Assembly (NCBI GenBank): GCA_027488165.1
Contig: JAIYCF010000110.1
Span: 1-10,862 of the forward strand
DNA length: 10,862 nucleotides
Origin: Streptomycetaceae bacterium
Lineage (GTDB): Bacteria; Actinomycetota; Actinomycetes; Nanopelagicales; Nanopelagicaceae
Direction: 5' to 3'
This document shows positions 1 through 8,900 of this stretch, piece by piece. The notes under the pieces were generated by a model that was not told where the DNA came from, did not search any database, and was given only the letters and a program-made list of their open reading frames with translations. Position numbers and translations under genes: made by a program. Every line of letters begins with the position of its first letter. The stretch's first letter is position 1.

Positions 1-707
1 CCTTCAAGATAACCCTTTGGTGGAACCAAAACGCCAGCGGTTCCCGGAACTGATTCGATCAAAATTGCTGCGATGGTATTTGGGCCTTCAAAGATAATGG
101 TTTGTTCTAGATGTTCTAGAGCACGTGCACATTCTTGCGCTTCATCAGTTGCCCAGAATGAAGTGCGGTAAAGGTATGGACCCCAGAAGTGAACGTGGCC
201 GAATGCAAATTCATTTGGGAAACGGCGTGGGTCACCAGTTGCATTAATCGCAGCGCCAGTATTGCCGTGATATGAACGGTAAGTTGAAAGAATTTTATGT
301 TTGCGAGTGTGCAAGCGCGCCATACGGATCGCATTTTCAATCGCATCAGCGCCGGCAGTTGTAAAGAAAACCTTTGCGAATTTATCGCCAGCCAATTCAA
401 CGATATCGCGCGCTGCTTGATTGCGGACTTCGCTGGCATGTTGTGGAGCCATAGTTGTAATAACGGCTGCTTGCTCTTGGATCGCCTTAACAACTTTCGG
501 ATGTTGGTGTCCGATATTGGTGAAGACTAGTTGTGAAGAGAAATCTAGATAAGTGTTTCCTTCGTAATCCCAGAAACGTGATCCGGCGCTTCCTGAAATT
601 GGAAGTGGCTTAATTGCGCCTTGCGCAGACCATGAGTGAAAGACAAATTCATGATCATCCGCAGAAATCGCTGCGCTCTTTGCTGGATCGTTAACTGCTT
701 GTGACAT
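1..707 (-). CDS. Class III PLP-dependent aminotransferase, partial (N-terminal 235 codons)
   Basis: This reads MSQAVNDPAKS from an ATG at 707-705 and stays open to the left edge, so the C-terminal part is missing, including the expected PLP-binding lysine. Class III (omega) aminotransferases move an amino group from an amine or omega-amino acid to a keto acid using pyridoxal phosphate in the cytoplasm. Visible family features are the entry block FWDYEGNTYLDFSSQ (residues about 45-59), NIGHQHP (64-70), a phosphate-binding turn AGADAIENA (118-126), YHG (146-148), whose aromatic residue normally stacks on PLP, and ILIESVPGTAG (215-225) with the conserved Glu218. The FHSWSAQG opening (23-30) resembles actinobacterial proteins annotated as taurine-pyruvate or 'aspartate' aminotransferase family. 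The exact substrate is uncertain; beta-alanine, GABA or taurine are all possible. An AAGAGGA ribosome binding site lies 6 bases upstream. The gene is divergent from typA. Confidence 0.9.
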   Translation of the reverse strand, partial: MSQAVNDPAKSAAISADDHEFVFHSWSAQGAIKPLPISGSAGSRFWDYEGNTYLDFSSQLVFTNIGHQHPKVVKAIQEQAAVITTMAPQHASEVRNQAARDIVELAGDKFAKVFFTTAGADAIENAIRMARLHTRKHKILSTYRSYHGNTGAAINATGDPRRFPNEFAFGHVHFWGPYLYRTSFWATDEAQECARALEHLEQTIIFEGPNTIAAILIESVPGTAGVLVPPKGYLE

Positions 708-713
708 CGTCAA

Positions 714-720
714 TCCTCTT
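714..720 (-). promoter_or_regulatory. Ribosome binding site of the aminotransferase
   Basis: Read on the minus strand, AAGAGGA lies 6 bases before the ATG at 707. It is the clearest Shine-Dalgarno match among the gene starts in this window and fixes the aminotransferase start. Confidence 0.65.
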
Positions 721-737
721 CATGGCTAGTTCTTATT

Positions 738-763
738 AGGGATTTAGTATGTAGTAAATCCCT
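738..763. repeat. Inverted repeat, possible operator for the aminotransferase gene
   Basis: AGGGATTTA (738-746) and TAAATCCCT (755-763) are perfect reverse complements separated by 8 bases. The repeat is 31-56 bases upstream of the aminotransferase start and about 118 bases from typA, so it would lie in the aminotransferase promoter or leader. A spaced palindrome like this is typical of a dimeric repressor site. A leader hairpin is the other possibility. No regulator gene is visible in the window. Confidence 0.5.
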
Positions 764-801
764 CAAATAATGAAGAAATCTCATCGCTTCTACGCGGGCA
801 A

Positions 802-831
802 TTAGTCCATATGAAGAGCCTTTAGTAGGAT
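802..831 (+). promoter_or_regulatory. Possible promoter for typA
   Basis: TTAGTC (802-807) and TAGGAT (826-831) are separated by 18 bases. They are a partial match to a vegetative -35 and a TAnnnT-type -10 box. Transcription would start near 838 and give a leader of about 43 bases. The match was made by eye only. Confidence 0.3.
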
Positions 832-858
832 CGCCACTTGTCTGATTGAGATCTCCTT

Positions 859-888
859 ATGCCTAACGAAAGTTGCTCCTTTGTCTAA
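859..888 (+). other. Nine-codon mini-ORF overlapping the typA start
   Basis: ATG at 859 opens a reading frame encoding MPNESCSFV with stop TAA at 886-888. It overlaps the TTG start of typA at 881 in a different frame. Its own ribosome binding signal is weak: only GAG at 848-850. It could couple or compete with typA initiation, or it could be chance. Confidence 0.2.
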
Positions 889-2785
889 GAAACAAGCCCA
901 CCTAAAAGATCTGCCAGTAAAGAAGCGCGAAGATTTGCGTAACGTCGCGATCATCGCGCACGTTGACCACGGCAAGACCACTCTGGTCGATGCCATGCTT
1001 TGGCAATCCGGTGCATTCGCAGCGCACAAGGTTCAGGGCGAAGGCCAAGACCGCATGATGGATTCAATGGATCTAGAACGCGAAAAGGGAATTACGATTC
1101 TTGCCAAGAACACTGCGGTAAAGCGCGGCGACACAATCGTTAACATTATTGATACTCCGGGCCACGCCGACTTCGGTGGCGAAGTAGAACGCGGACTTGA
1201 AATGGTCGACGGCGTTATCTTGCTCGTTGATGCTTCAGAAGGTCCACTTCCACAGACACGTTTCGTATTGCGCAAAGCGCTGGAAAAGAATCTGCCAGTT
1301 ATCTTGTTGATCAACAAGGTTGACCGCCCGGATTCACGTATCGCAGAAGTTGTAGATGAGGCATACGAACTCTTCTTAGATCTCGGCGCAAATGAAGAAC
1401 AGATTGAATTCCCGGTTGTGTACGCATCTGCCAAGGCAGGTCGCGCTTCACTTACTCGTCCCGCTGATGGTGGAATGCCAGAAGAAACTAACCTCGATGT
1501 TTTGTTCGACACAATCTTCTCTGCAATTCCTGCACCTGAATATCACGAAGGTGCACCACTACAGGCGCACGTTACAAACCTTGACTCATCACCATTCTTA
1601 GGTCGCCTTGCACTTTGTCGCGTGCGTGAAGGTGTAATTAAGAAGGGTCAGAGCGTTACTTGGATTAAGACTGATGGAACGCAAGAGCGCGTAAAGATTT
1701 CCGAGCTTTTGATTACTGAAGCGCTAGAACGTGTTCCAGCACTTGAGGCTCATCCCGGAGACATCATCGCTGTTGCAGGTATCGAAACAATTACCTTGGG
1801 CGAGACTCTGGCAGATCTTGAAAACCCACACCCACTTCCGCTAATCATTGTTGATGAACCTTCAATTTCGATGACCATCGGTATCAATACATCTCCTTTG
1901 GCCGGTAAGAGCGGAAAAATGCTTACCGCGCGCCAAGTTAAGGGCCGTCTTGATGCAGAGCTCGTAGGTAACGTTTCATTACGCGTACTAAATACGGAAC
2001 GTCCAGATACTTGGGAAGTACAAGGCCGCGGTGAACTTCAGCTTGCAGTGCTTGTTGAAATCATGAAGCGCGAAGGTTTCGAACTAACTGTTGGTAAGCC
2101 ACAGGTAGTTATCAAGAAGATTGACGGCAAGATTCACGAACCGATGGAGCGTTTAACAATTGATGCGCCTGAAGAATATCTCGGTGTTCTTACTCAGCTG
2201 ATGGCGCTTCGTAAAGGTCGCATGGAACAAATGGTTAATCACGGAACCGGTTGGATCCGTCTTGATTACAAAGTTCCATCACGTGGCTTGATTGGTTTCC
2301 GTACTGAGTTCTTAACTGAAACTCGCGGCACTGGTTTGCTACACCACGTCTTCGATGGTTACGAACCTTGGTACGGCGATATTCGCACACGTGCAACGGG
2401 ATCACTTGTTTCAGACCGTATGGGAACAGTTACTTCCTACGCACTTTACGGAACACAAGATCGTGGAACAATATTTGTTGAACCAGGCGATGAAGTTTAC
2501 GAAGGTATGGTTATCGGCGAAAACTCTCGCAGCGATGACATGGACGTTAACTGTGTTCGCGAAAAGAAACTTACAAATATGCGCGCATCAGGAACCGATG
2601 AATCAGAGCGTTTGATTCCGCCAAAGAAGTTAAATATGGAAGGCGCTCTCGAATTCTGTCGTGAAGATGAATGCGTAGAGGTAACTCCTGCTGTAGTACG
2701 TATCCGTAAGGTTGTTCTTGATCAGAATGAGCGCGCACGTGCGACTTCTCGTCAGAAGAAAGCCAACCTGGCCGCAGATAGTTAA
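881..2785 (+). CDS. typA: Translational GTPase TypA/BipA
   Basis: The 634-residue protein has the usual length of TypA/BipA, an EF-G-like GTPase that binds 70S ribosomes and supports growth under stress and ribosome assembly. All GTPase motifs are intact: G1 AHVDHGKT (26-33), G2 REKGITI (67-73), G3 DTPGH (91-95), G4 NKVD (145-148) and G5 SAK (183-185). A beta-barrel domain 2 follows (from about 222), then EF-G domain III- and V-like segments containing VQGRGELQLAVLVE, GRMEQM and YKVPSRGLIGFRTEFLT. The C-terminal TypA domain includes the SDDMDVNCVREKKLTNMRASGTDE block. The start is TTG at 881. An in-frame stop at 812-814 leaves no ATG or GTG upstream, and the next in-frame start candidate would remove most of the N-terminal extension. 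A weak GAAAG lies 8 bases upstream. The gap to adnA is 64 bases, so co-transcription is possible. Confidence 0.96.
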   Translation: MSKKQAHLKDLPVKKREDLRNVAIIAHVDHGKTTLVDAMLWQSGAFAAHKVQGEGQDRMMDSMDLEREKGITILAKNTAVKRGDTIVNIIDTPGHADFGGEVERGLEMVDGVILLVDASEGPLPQTRFVLRKALEKNLPVILLINKVDRPDSRIAEVVDEAYELFLDLGANEEQIEFPVVYASAKAGRASLTRPADGGMPEETNLDVLFDTIFSAIPAPEYHEGAPLQAHVTNLDSSPFLGRLALCRVREGVIKKGQSVTWIKTDGTQERVKISELLITEALERVPALEAHPGDIIAVAGIETITLGETLADLENPHPLPLIIVDEPSISMTIGINTSPLAGKSGKMLTARQVKGRLDAELVGNVSLRVLNTERPDTWEVQGRGELQLAVLVEIMKREGFELTVGKPQVVIKKIDGKIHEPMERLTIDAPEEYLGVLTQLMALRKGRMEQMVNHGTGWIRLDYKVPSRGLIGFRTEFLTETRGTGLLHHVFDGYEPWYGDIRTRATGSLVSDRMGTVTSYALYGTQDRGTIFVEPGDEVYEGMVIGENSRSDDMDVNCVREKKLTNMRASGTDESERLIPPKKLNMEGALEFCREDECVEVTPAVVRIRKVVLDQNERARATSRQKKANLAADS

Positions 2786-2788
2786 GCC

Positions 2789-2807
2789 CGCGCGCATTAA
2801 GCGCGTG
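2789..2807 (+). terminator. Short hairpin after typA, weak terminator candidate
   Basis: CGCGCGC (2789-2795) can pair with GCGCGTG (2801-2807) around the loop ATTAA, with one G-U pair. It begins 4 bases after the typA stop. No run of T follows, so if it terminates transcription it would do so poorly or only in part. Read-through into adnA is likely. Confidence 0.35.
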
Positions 2808-2825
2808 TAATTGGAATAAAAGTCA

Positions 2826-2857
2826 GTGGTGTGGGGTTCAATACCTCATATGACCAC
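2826..2857 (+). promoter_or_regulatory. Hairpin spanning the adnA start codon
   Basis: In RNA, GTGGT (2826-2830) pairs with ACCAC (2853-2857), and GTGGGG (2831-2836) pairs with CCTCAT (2844-2849) around the loop TTCAATA. That gives 11 pairs, two of them G-U. The only unpaired bases inside the stem are the ATG at 2850-2852, the likely adnA start. The G-rich strand is also the nearest thing to a ribosome binding site. The fold could limit AdnA translation; this is inferred from base pairing only. Confidence 0.4.
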
Positions 2858-5800
2858 GCCTTCCATAAAGCTCACTCGCGCACCCGCTGCGCCTGCGCTT
2901 TTGGAGCTAGATGCCACGCAGGCTAAGGCAGCGGCACATCGTGGATCACCTCTTTTAATTGCAGGTGGACCGGGTACCGGAAAAACATCTGTTTTAGTTG
3001 AAGCAGCACTTTCGCGCATTGCGGCAGGACAAGATCCCGATTCAATTCTTTTAATTACCTATGGTCGCGAACGCGCTTCTGAACTCCGCGACGCTATTGC
3101 ACTTCGCACAACTGTGACAATGCACGAACCCCTTGCTCGCACTTTCCACTCACTCGCATATTCGATTTTAAAGATGGACTCTGGCGATAACTACCACGAA
3201 CCAATTCTCTTATCTGGCCCCGAACAAGAAAACTTTATCGGTCAACTTCTTGAAGGTGATGTGCAAGATGGTTACCGCAAATGGCCAACCGATTTACATG
3301 ATGGCGAAGATAAGAAAGGTAATCCACTTTTAACGCAAGGGTTTATCCGCGAACTCCGCGATCTAATTATGCGCGCCAACGAACGTGGCATAACACCTGA
3401 ACAACTTGCAGCGCGTGGTGAAAAAGTCAGCGAGAAATATTGGGCGCCAGCTGCCGATTTCTGGCAACGCTACAAAGAGGTAATGGCGATCCGCGAAGAT
3501 ACGGCCGGAGATGCGAAGATGCGCATCGATCCATCTGAACTAATTAACGTTGCAATTGCATACTTGCAAAAGAATGAAAAGCTGCGGGCACAGTTGCAGG
3601 CACGCTTTGCAACGATCATGGTCGATGAATTCCAAGAGAGTGATCCTGCACAACGAAAGTTATTGGATCTCTTATCTGGGCCAGATTTGGTTATTGCCTA
3701 CGATGCCGATTCAGCGGTTGGTCGCTTCCGCGGCGCCGACCCTGATGGTCTAAAACAAGTCGTTGACTCTTATCTTGAAAAAGGCGCCACCCAAATTCTT
3801 TTGCAGAATTCTTATCGCTCTCGCCCAGAAATCTTTGAGATCGGTCAGAAGGTAATTTCACAGTTTCGTGCACCGTCCCCTACTCGCAATCGCACCTGCA
3901 CCTACAGCGCCAAGCCAGCGCTAGATAACCCTTTCACTACCGCTCGCCTTAACTCGCAATCCGAAGAAGCCCAATACATCGCATACCTCTTTAAGCGCGC
4001 GCATTTAATGCACGGAATTCCTTATTCGCAGATGGCAGTGATCTTGCGTTCAGCCGGCACGCAGGCAAGTGCGCTGCGTCGCGCCTTTGCACAAGTTTCA
4101 ATTCCAGTTGCCGGAGATCTTGAAGCGCTCTCCACAAATCCCGCAATTGCGCCATTTATTCTCATCGCGCGAGTTGCAACCGGAGATCAACCGCTAAACC
4201 TCGATACCTGCGAGCGTTTACTGCTTGCAGAATTCGGGGGATCGGATTCAATATCTCTACGTCGCATTCGCACTGCTTTGTTGGCAGCGCGCAATGATGA
4301 GACTGATACACGTGGTGGCACACAACTCTTAATCGATGCCATTGATAAAGGCGAGATCAACATCGAAGAAAGCGCGGCGCTAACTCGCGTTCACGAACTT
4401 CTACTTGCAGCGCGTAAAGTCTTAACCAAGAAAGATGCCCGCCCCGAAGATTTACTCTGGGCTATTTGGGATAACGCAAAAACTAGCGATAATGAAAAGT
4501 TAAGTACTGCTTGGCGCAACACCGCACTTCGGGGTGGCAACCGTGGCGCTGCCGCTGACCGCGATCTCGATGCGATGATCCAACTCTTTGATTCAGCACA
4601 ACGTTTCTCAGAGCGCTTTCCATACTCCAAGCCATCAGCATTCCTTGACGAACTCTCCCGCGAATCAATCGTCGGAGACATCATCACCGCACAAGGCGTA
4701 CGTCCGGATGTTGTTGAAATTCTTACCGTGCACTCTGCCAAGGGGCGCCAATGGGAAGTTGTTGCAGTTGCTGGGCTGCAAGAAGGCGTATGGCCAAACT
4801 TGCGTCAACGCAGTTCGTTACTTGGCAGCGAAAGACTTGTTGAACGCGAACGCCATGGCGATTTAGCGCGCCTTGAACTCGATTTAATTGCCGCCGGAGC
4901 ACTTGCCGAAGATGAGCGTCGTTTACTGCATGTAGCTGTAACCCGCGCCCGCCAGGCTTTAATCGTCACAGCGGTGCAACGCGAAGATGACGAACCATCT
5001 GCATATTTTGAAGAACTCGACAACACTGGGGATCTAGATACTCCTGTGATCACAAAAGTTCCACGCCCACTCACAACATCAGCACTGGTCGCAACCCTGC
5101 GCCAAAACCTCAGCGGTGAAAGCGCACAGACCGCGGCATCAATTTTGAAGACGCTCTCTCAATCACAAATTACATCTGCAGACCCTGCACACTGGACCGG
5201 ATCTCTTCCTATTTCATCAACCGAATCCGTTGTAGCTGCAGATGAACTAGTTCCGGTTTCACCATCAGGCGCTGAAAACTTTACCGAATGCGGTGTTAAG
5301 TGGTTCCTCGAGCGCAGTGGTGGAACAAATGGAGATTCAACTGCACAGATTCTAGGTTCAGCGATTCACGAATTTGCACGCATTAAAGTTGAAGATCCAT
5401 CTATCTCTGAATCCGATTTGATTGCAAAGCTCGAATCATCTTGGTCTTTAATTGACCCAACTGAAGGCTGGATCAGTAACTCTTCCCTTAAGCGCGCGGT
5501 AAAGATGCTCGAGCGCTTTAGCCGTTACCACGCCGCTACAAATCGTGACGTTGTTGGCGCCGAACTCAACTTTAAAATCCAAGTTGGACGTGCGGAAATC
5601 CGCGGCAGCGTAGACCGCATTGAAGTTGACTCTGATGGCAACCATTATGTTATTGATTTCAAGACTGGCAAAACCCAGATCACCGCCGAAAAAGCGAAAG
5701 AGAATCTCCAACTTGCTTGCTATCAATTAGCAGTTGCTCTTGACGGCTTTGAAAAGAAGTTGTCAACTACATCTTCTTCAGGCGCCGAACTCGTTTACCT

Positions 5801-5996
5801 AGCGAAAGATTCTGTAAAAGTTACAACCCGTCAGCAGTACAAGATCGATGAAGTCGAAGTTAAAGCGAAGATAGAAGAAATAGCTGAAGGTATGGGATCC
5901 GAAACTTTCCAGGCGCGGATCAACACCATGTGTGAAAACTGCGTAGTTAAGGCCTGTTGTCCGATCCAGAGCCAGGGCCGGACGGTGATCGAATGA
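2850..5996 (+). CDS. adnA: AdnA subunit of the AdnAB double-strand-break resecting helicase-nuclease
   Basis: A 1048-residue protein with an N-terminal UvrD-like motor and a C-terminal RecB-type nuclease, the architecture of actinobacterial AdnA (about 1050 residues). Motor motifs, numbered from ATG 2850: Walker A GGPGTGKT (39-46), motif II DEFQ (259-262), motif IV region NSYRSRP (320-326), motif V TVHSAKG (626-632) and motif VI VAVTRAR (695-701). Motif III reads YDADSAVGRFRGAD (284-297) and lacks the usual GDxxQ. The nuclease has His840, Asp922 in GSVDRIE, Asp936 and Lys938 in DFKTGK, and Gln954/Tyr958. Cys814 with Cys1028-x2-Cys1031-x5-Cys1037 matches the iron-sulfur staple known from AddB. 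AdnA pairs with AdnB and, in mycobacteria, provides the ATP-independent nuclease activity. An upstream in-frame GTG at 2826 would add eight residues that look non-native. No strong ribosome binding site is seen. AddB is less likely because both subunits keep helicase motifs. Confidence 0.92.
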   Translation: MTTPSIKLTRAPAAPALLELDATQAKAAAHRGSPLLIAGGPGTGKTSVLVEAALSRIAAGQDPDSILLITYGRERASELRDAIALRTTVTMHEPLARTFHSLAYSILKMDSGDNYHEPILLSGPEQENFIGQLLEGDVQDGYRKWPTDLHDGEDKKGNPLLTQGFIRELRDLIMRANERGITPEQLAARGEKVSEKYWAPAADFWQRYKEVMAIREDTAGDAKMRIDPSELINVAIAYLQKNEKLRAQLQARFATIMVDEFQESDPAQRKLLDLLSGPDLVIAYDADSAVGRFRGADPDGLKQVVDSYLEKGATQILLQNSYRSRPEIFEIGQKVISQFRAPSPTRNRTCTYSAKPALDNPFTTARLNSQSEEAQYIAYLFKRAHLMHGIPYSQMAVILRSAGTQASALRRAFAQVSIPVAGDLEALSTNPAIAPFILIARVATGDQPLNLDTCERLLLAEFGGSDSISLRRIRTALLAARNDETDTRGGTQLLIDAIDKGEINIEESAALTRVHELLLAARKVLTKKDARPEDLLWAIWDNAKTSDNEKLSTAWRNTALRGGNRGAAADRDLDAMIQLFDSAQRFSERFPYSKPSAFLDELSRESIVGDIITAQGVRPDVVEILTVHSAKGRQWEVVAVAGLQEGVWPNLRQRSSLLGSERLVERERHGDLARLELDLIAAGALAEDERRLLHVAVTRARQALIVTAVQREDDEPSAYFEELDNTGDLDTPVITKVPRPLTTSALVATLRQNLSGESAQTAASILKTLSQSQITSADPAHWTGSLPISSTESVVAADELVPVSPSGAENFTECGVKWFLERSGGTNGDSTAQILGSAIHEFARIKVEDPSISESDLIAKLESSWSLIDPTEGWISNSSLKRAVKMLERFSRYHAATNRDVVGAELNFKIQVGRAEIRGSVDRIEVDSDGNHYVIDFKTGKTQITAEKAKENLQLACYQLAVALDGFEKKLSTTSSSGAELVYLAKDSVKVTTRQQYKIDEVEVKAKIEEIAEGMGSETFQARINTMCENCVVKACCPIQSQGRTVIE

Positions 5997-8900
5997 TCGA
6001 GAAATACTCACCGCAAGATATCGCTGCCGCGCTGCAGAAAGTCGGCGCCAAGGTTTACCAACCAACCGCCGAACAAAGCGCAATTATTTCTATCGCAACA
6101 AATCCGCTTGAGCCAGCAGTTGTAATTGCTGGCGCTGGTTCAGGTAAGACCGAAACCATGGCAGCGCGCGTTATTTTTCTAGTTGCCAATGGTTTTGCGC
6201 GCCCTGATCAAATCCTTGGACTTACCTTTACTCGCAAAGCTGCCGGAGAACTCGCAATCCGTATCCGCACCAGGCTTCGCCAACTTCGCGCAGCCAAGTT
6301 AATACCTGAAGACACACCACTTGAAGTCGCAGTTACTACATATCACTCTTACGCAGCACGTTTACTTTCTGAACACTCAATTCGTTTCGGTATAGATGCC
6401 GATATCCAACCAATGGGCGATGCCGCGATGTGGCAGTTGGCTAATGACATTGTCCGTAACTGGGAAGATGCTTCTTACTCAAACGAATCAGCTGTTGGCA
6501 CTGTAGTTGAAGATTTACTTGGCCTAACGAAGTTGATGCTCGAACATCAAGTCACGCCAGAAGCAATTGCCGCAGCTGATAACGAAGTCCTCGAACAACT
6601 GGCTCAAATGTCAGGTGGAGGCAACCCAGAAGTTCGCAAAGTAAAGAAAGTTCTCGAACAGCGCATCGCTTTGTTGCCGATGGTTGAAAGATTTATTGCG
6701 CGCCGCCAAGAATCCGGTCAACTTTCATTTGATGATCAAATGTCGTTGGCTGCAGATATCTCCGTTAAATTTCCAGATATCGGCGAGCTAGAGCGCGCAA
6801 AGTATTCTGTTGTCTTACTTGATGAATACCAAGATACTTCGCAATCACAAGTACGAATGCTTTCATCGCTCTTTGGCGGCGGACATCCTGTTATGGCAGT
6901 TGGTGACCCATGCCAGGCTATTTACACCTGGCGCGGAGCCTCTGCCGGCACTATAAATTCCTTCGGAAAGTACTTCCCTAAAGCTGCCGGGCACACTGGC
7001 GCGGAACGTTATTCACTTCTTACAACTTTCCGAAACGATAAGACCATCTTGGAACTTGCAAATGTGGTCTCCGAAAAAATCCGCCGCGAAGGTAGCGCAG
7101 ATGTTCCACCTCTCACTCCACGCCCCGGCGCAGGCGATGGCGAGCTAGTTTGTGGAGTATTCGAAAATATTGATCTTGAAGCAACTGCAATTGCCGATTA
7201 CTTCTCAAATCTCTGGTTTGATAAATCGCGCTTAACAAAACCTGCCGAAAAGCGTTCTACCTTTGCTGTTCTAGTTCGCAAGCGTTCGCAGATTGCCACG
7301 ATCGAAAGCGCACTTCGCGCAGCTGATATCCCAGTAGAGGTACTTGGACTTGGTGGTCTAATCCATGTTCCTGAAGTCGCCGATATCGTTTCGATGCTGC
7401 GTGTAATCGCAGACCCTGATGCAGGTGCTGCGTTAATGCGCCATCTTGTTGGTCCACGAATTAATCTCGGTGCTAAAGATTTGGCTGCACTCGGTGCTTA
7501 CTCACGCAATCGCGCTAAAGGTTCGCGTGCCGAAAGTAAATCGCTAATTAAGAAGATCGCTGCCGGTAACCCAGAACAAGCAGAAGCCGATGATCAATTC
7601 CTGGGTTCACTCATCGATACCTTGGATGAAATCGGCGGCGCAGATAAATCAACCTTTACCGAGATCGGTTATGTGCGTTTAGTTAACTTCGCATCCGATC
7701 TACGTCGCCTGCGCTCTCGCGCCGGCGGCACAATCACCGATTTAATCAACGAGATCGAAAGTTATTTGGGTTTAGAAACTGAAGTAATGCTTCGCGATGG
7801 CACAGGTTCTGGTCGTCGCCATATCGATCGTTTCTTAGATGAAGCTGGAAAATTTGCCCGCAGCGGCGGAACGCTTAATTCATTCCTGCAGTGGCTAGAT
7901 ATCGCAGGCAAAGAAGAAGGAGGCCTGAAATCAGCGGCCCCAGAGGTCCGCAGCGATGTTGTGCAAATTCTTACAGTGCATATGTCTAAGGGCGCTGAAT
8001 GGGATGTAGTTGCAGTTCCCGGTCTTGCCGAAGGAACTTTCCCAGGGCTAAATAAGAACGATCCCGATAACTGGATCACCAACGAACGCCATATTCCATT
8101 TCATCTTCGTGGAGATCATCTCGAACTTCCGCGCTTCTCATTTAACGGTGCAACCAAGAACTCAGAAGCATCGAAAGAAATAGAAAACTACGCCAAGATC
8201 TGTAAGGCAACTAAGACCCGCGAAGAAATCCGATTGGGTTATGTTGCATTTACTCGCGCCCGCACCCATTTAATTGCAACAACATCTTGGTATCGCGATG
8301 GCAAAGACTGGGTAGAGCCTTCAACGATCTTTGAACAAGTTGCCTTAGTTGCGCAAGAACACGGCAAGATCATCAGCGAAGTTCCACGACCAGATCAAGA
8401 TGCCAAGAATCCAGCGTTAGAAAATCCATTGACCGGAATCTGGCCGCGCGACCCACTTGGCGATACTCGCCCTGCCTTTACCGCCAAGGTCGAACTTGTT
8501 AAGAACGCCGCGCCACTTGATCTCGCTACTGCGCAATCTGTTGATCTTGAAACCGAATCATGGATTGAAGATGCTCGTGCTTTAATCCAAGAACGTGCAC
8601 TCGGTGTCAACGGTGTTCTAGAGATTCCGATGCCGCCAAGACTTTCCACATCCACACTCGTTGCGCTACATAAAGATCCAGAAGAGTTAGCACTTACTAT
8701 TCGCCGCCCGATGCCGCGCCCACAAGATCAATATTCACGTCGCGGTACTGCATTCCACTTATGGATCGAACACCACTTCAACGCGGCAACTTTATTTGAT
8801 GACGAAGATTTAGATTTCCTTGATCCACTAGAACCAGATCAAACTCTCGAATCTCTAAAGCAAAGTTGGTTGGCATCGGAATGGGGTAACCGTTCTCCGG

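Noticed and set aside
116..493. 125-residue minus-strand frame inside the aminotransferase
   Set aside because: It is out of frame with the clear aminotransferase reading, which carries the conserved motifs through the same bases.
1033..1512. 159-residue open frame on the minus strand inside typA
   Set aside because: It lies wholly inside a well-supported gene, its Ser/Arg-rich sequence looks like an antisense translation, and no domain is recognisable.
2832..2856. tRNA T-arm-like sequence (GTTCAATAC with a 5-bp stem) just before adnA
   Set aside because: Counting back gives no matching acceptor strand, no paired anticodon arm, no T at position 33 and no CCA end. It is explained better by the start-codon hairpin.
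5957..5992. Upstream TTG start adding 12 residues to AdnB
   Set aside because: The ATGA overlap at 5993 is a typical coupled start, and the extra residues only re-read the adnA end in another frame.
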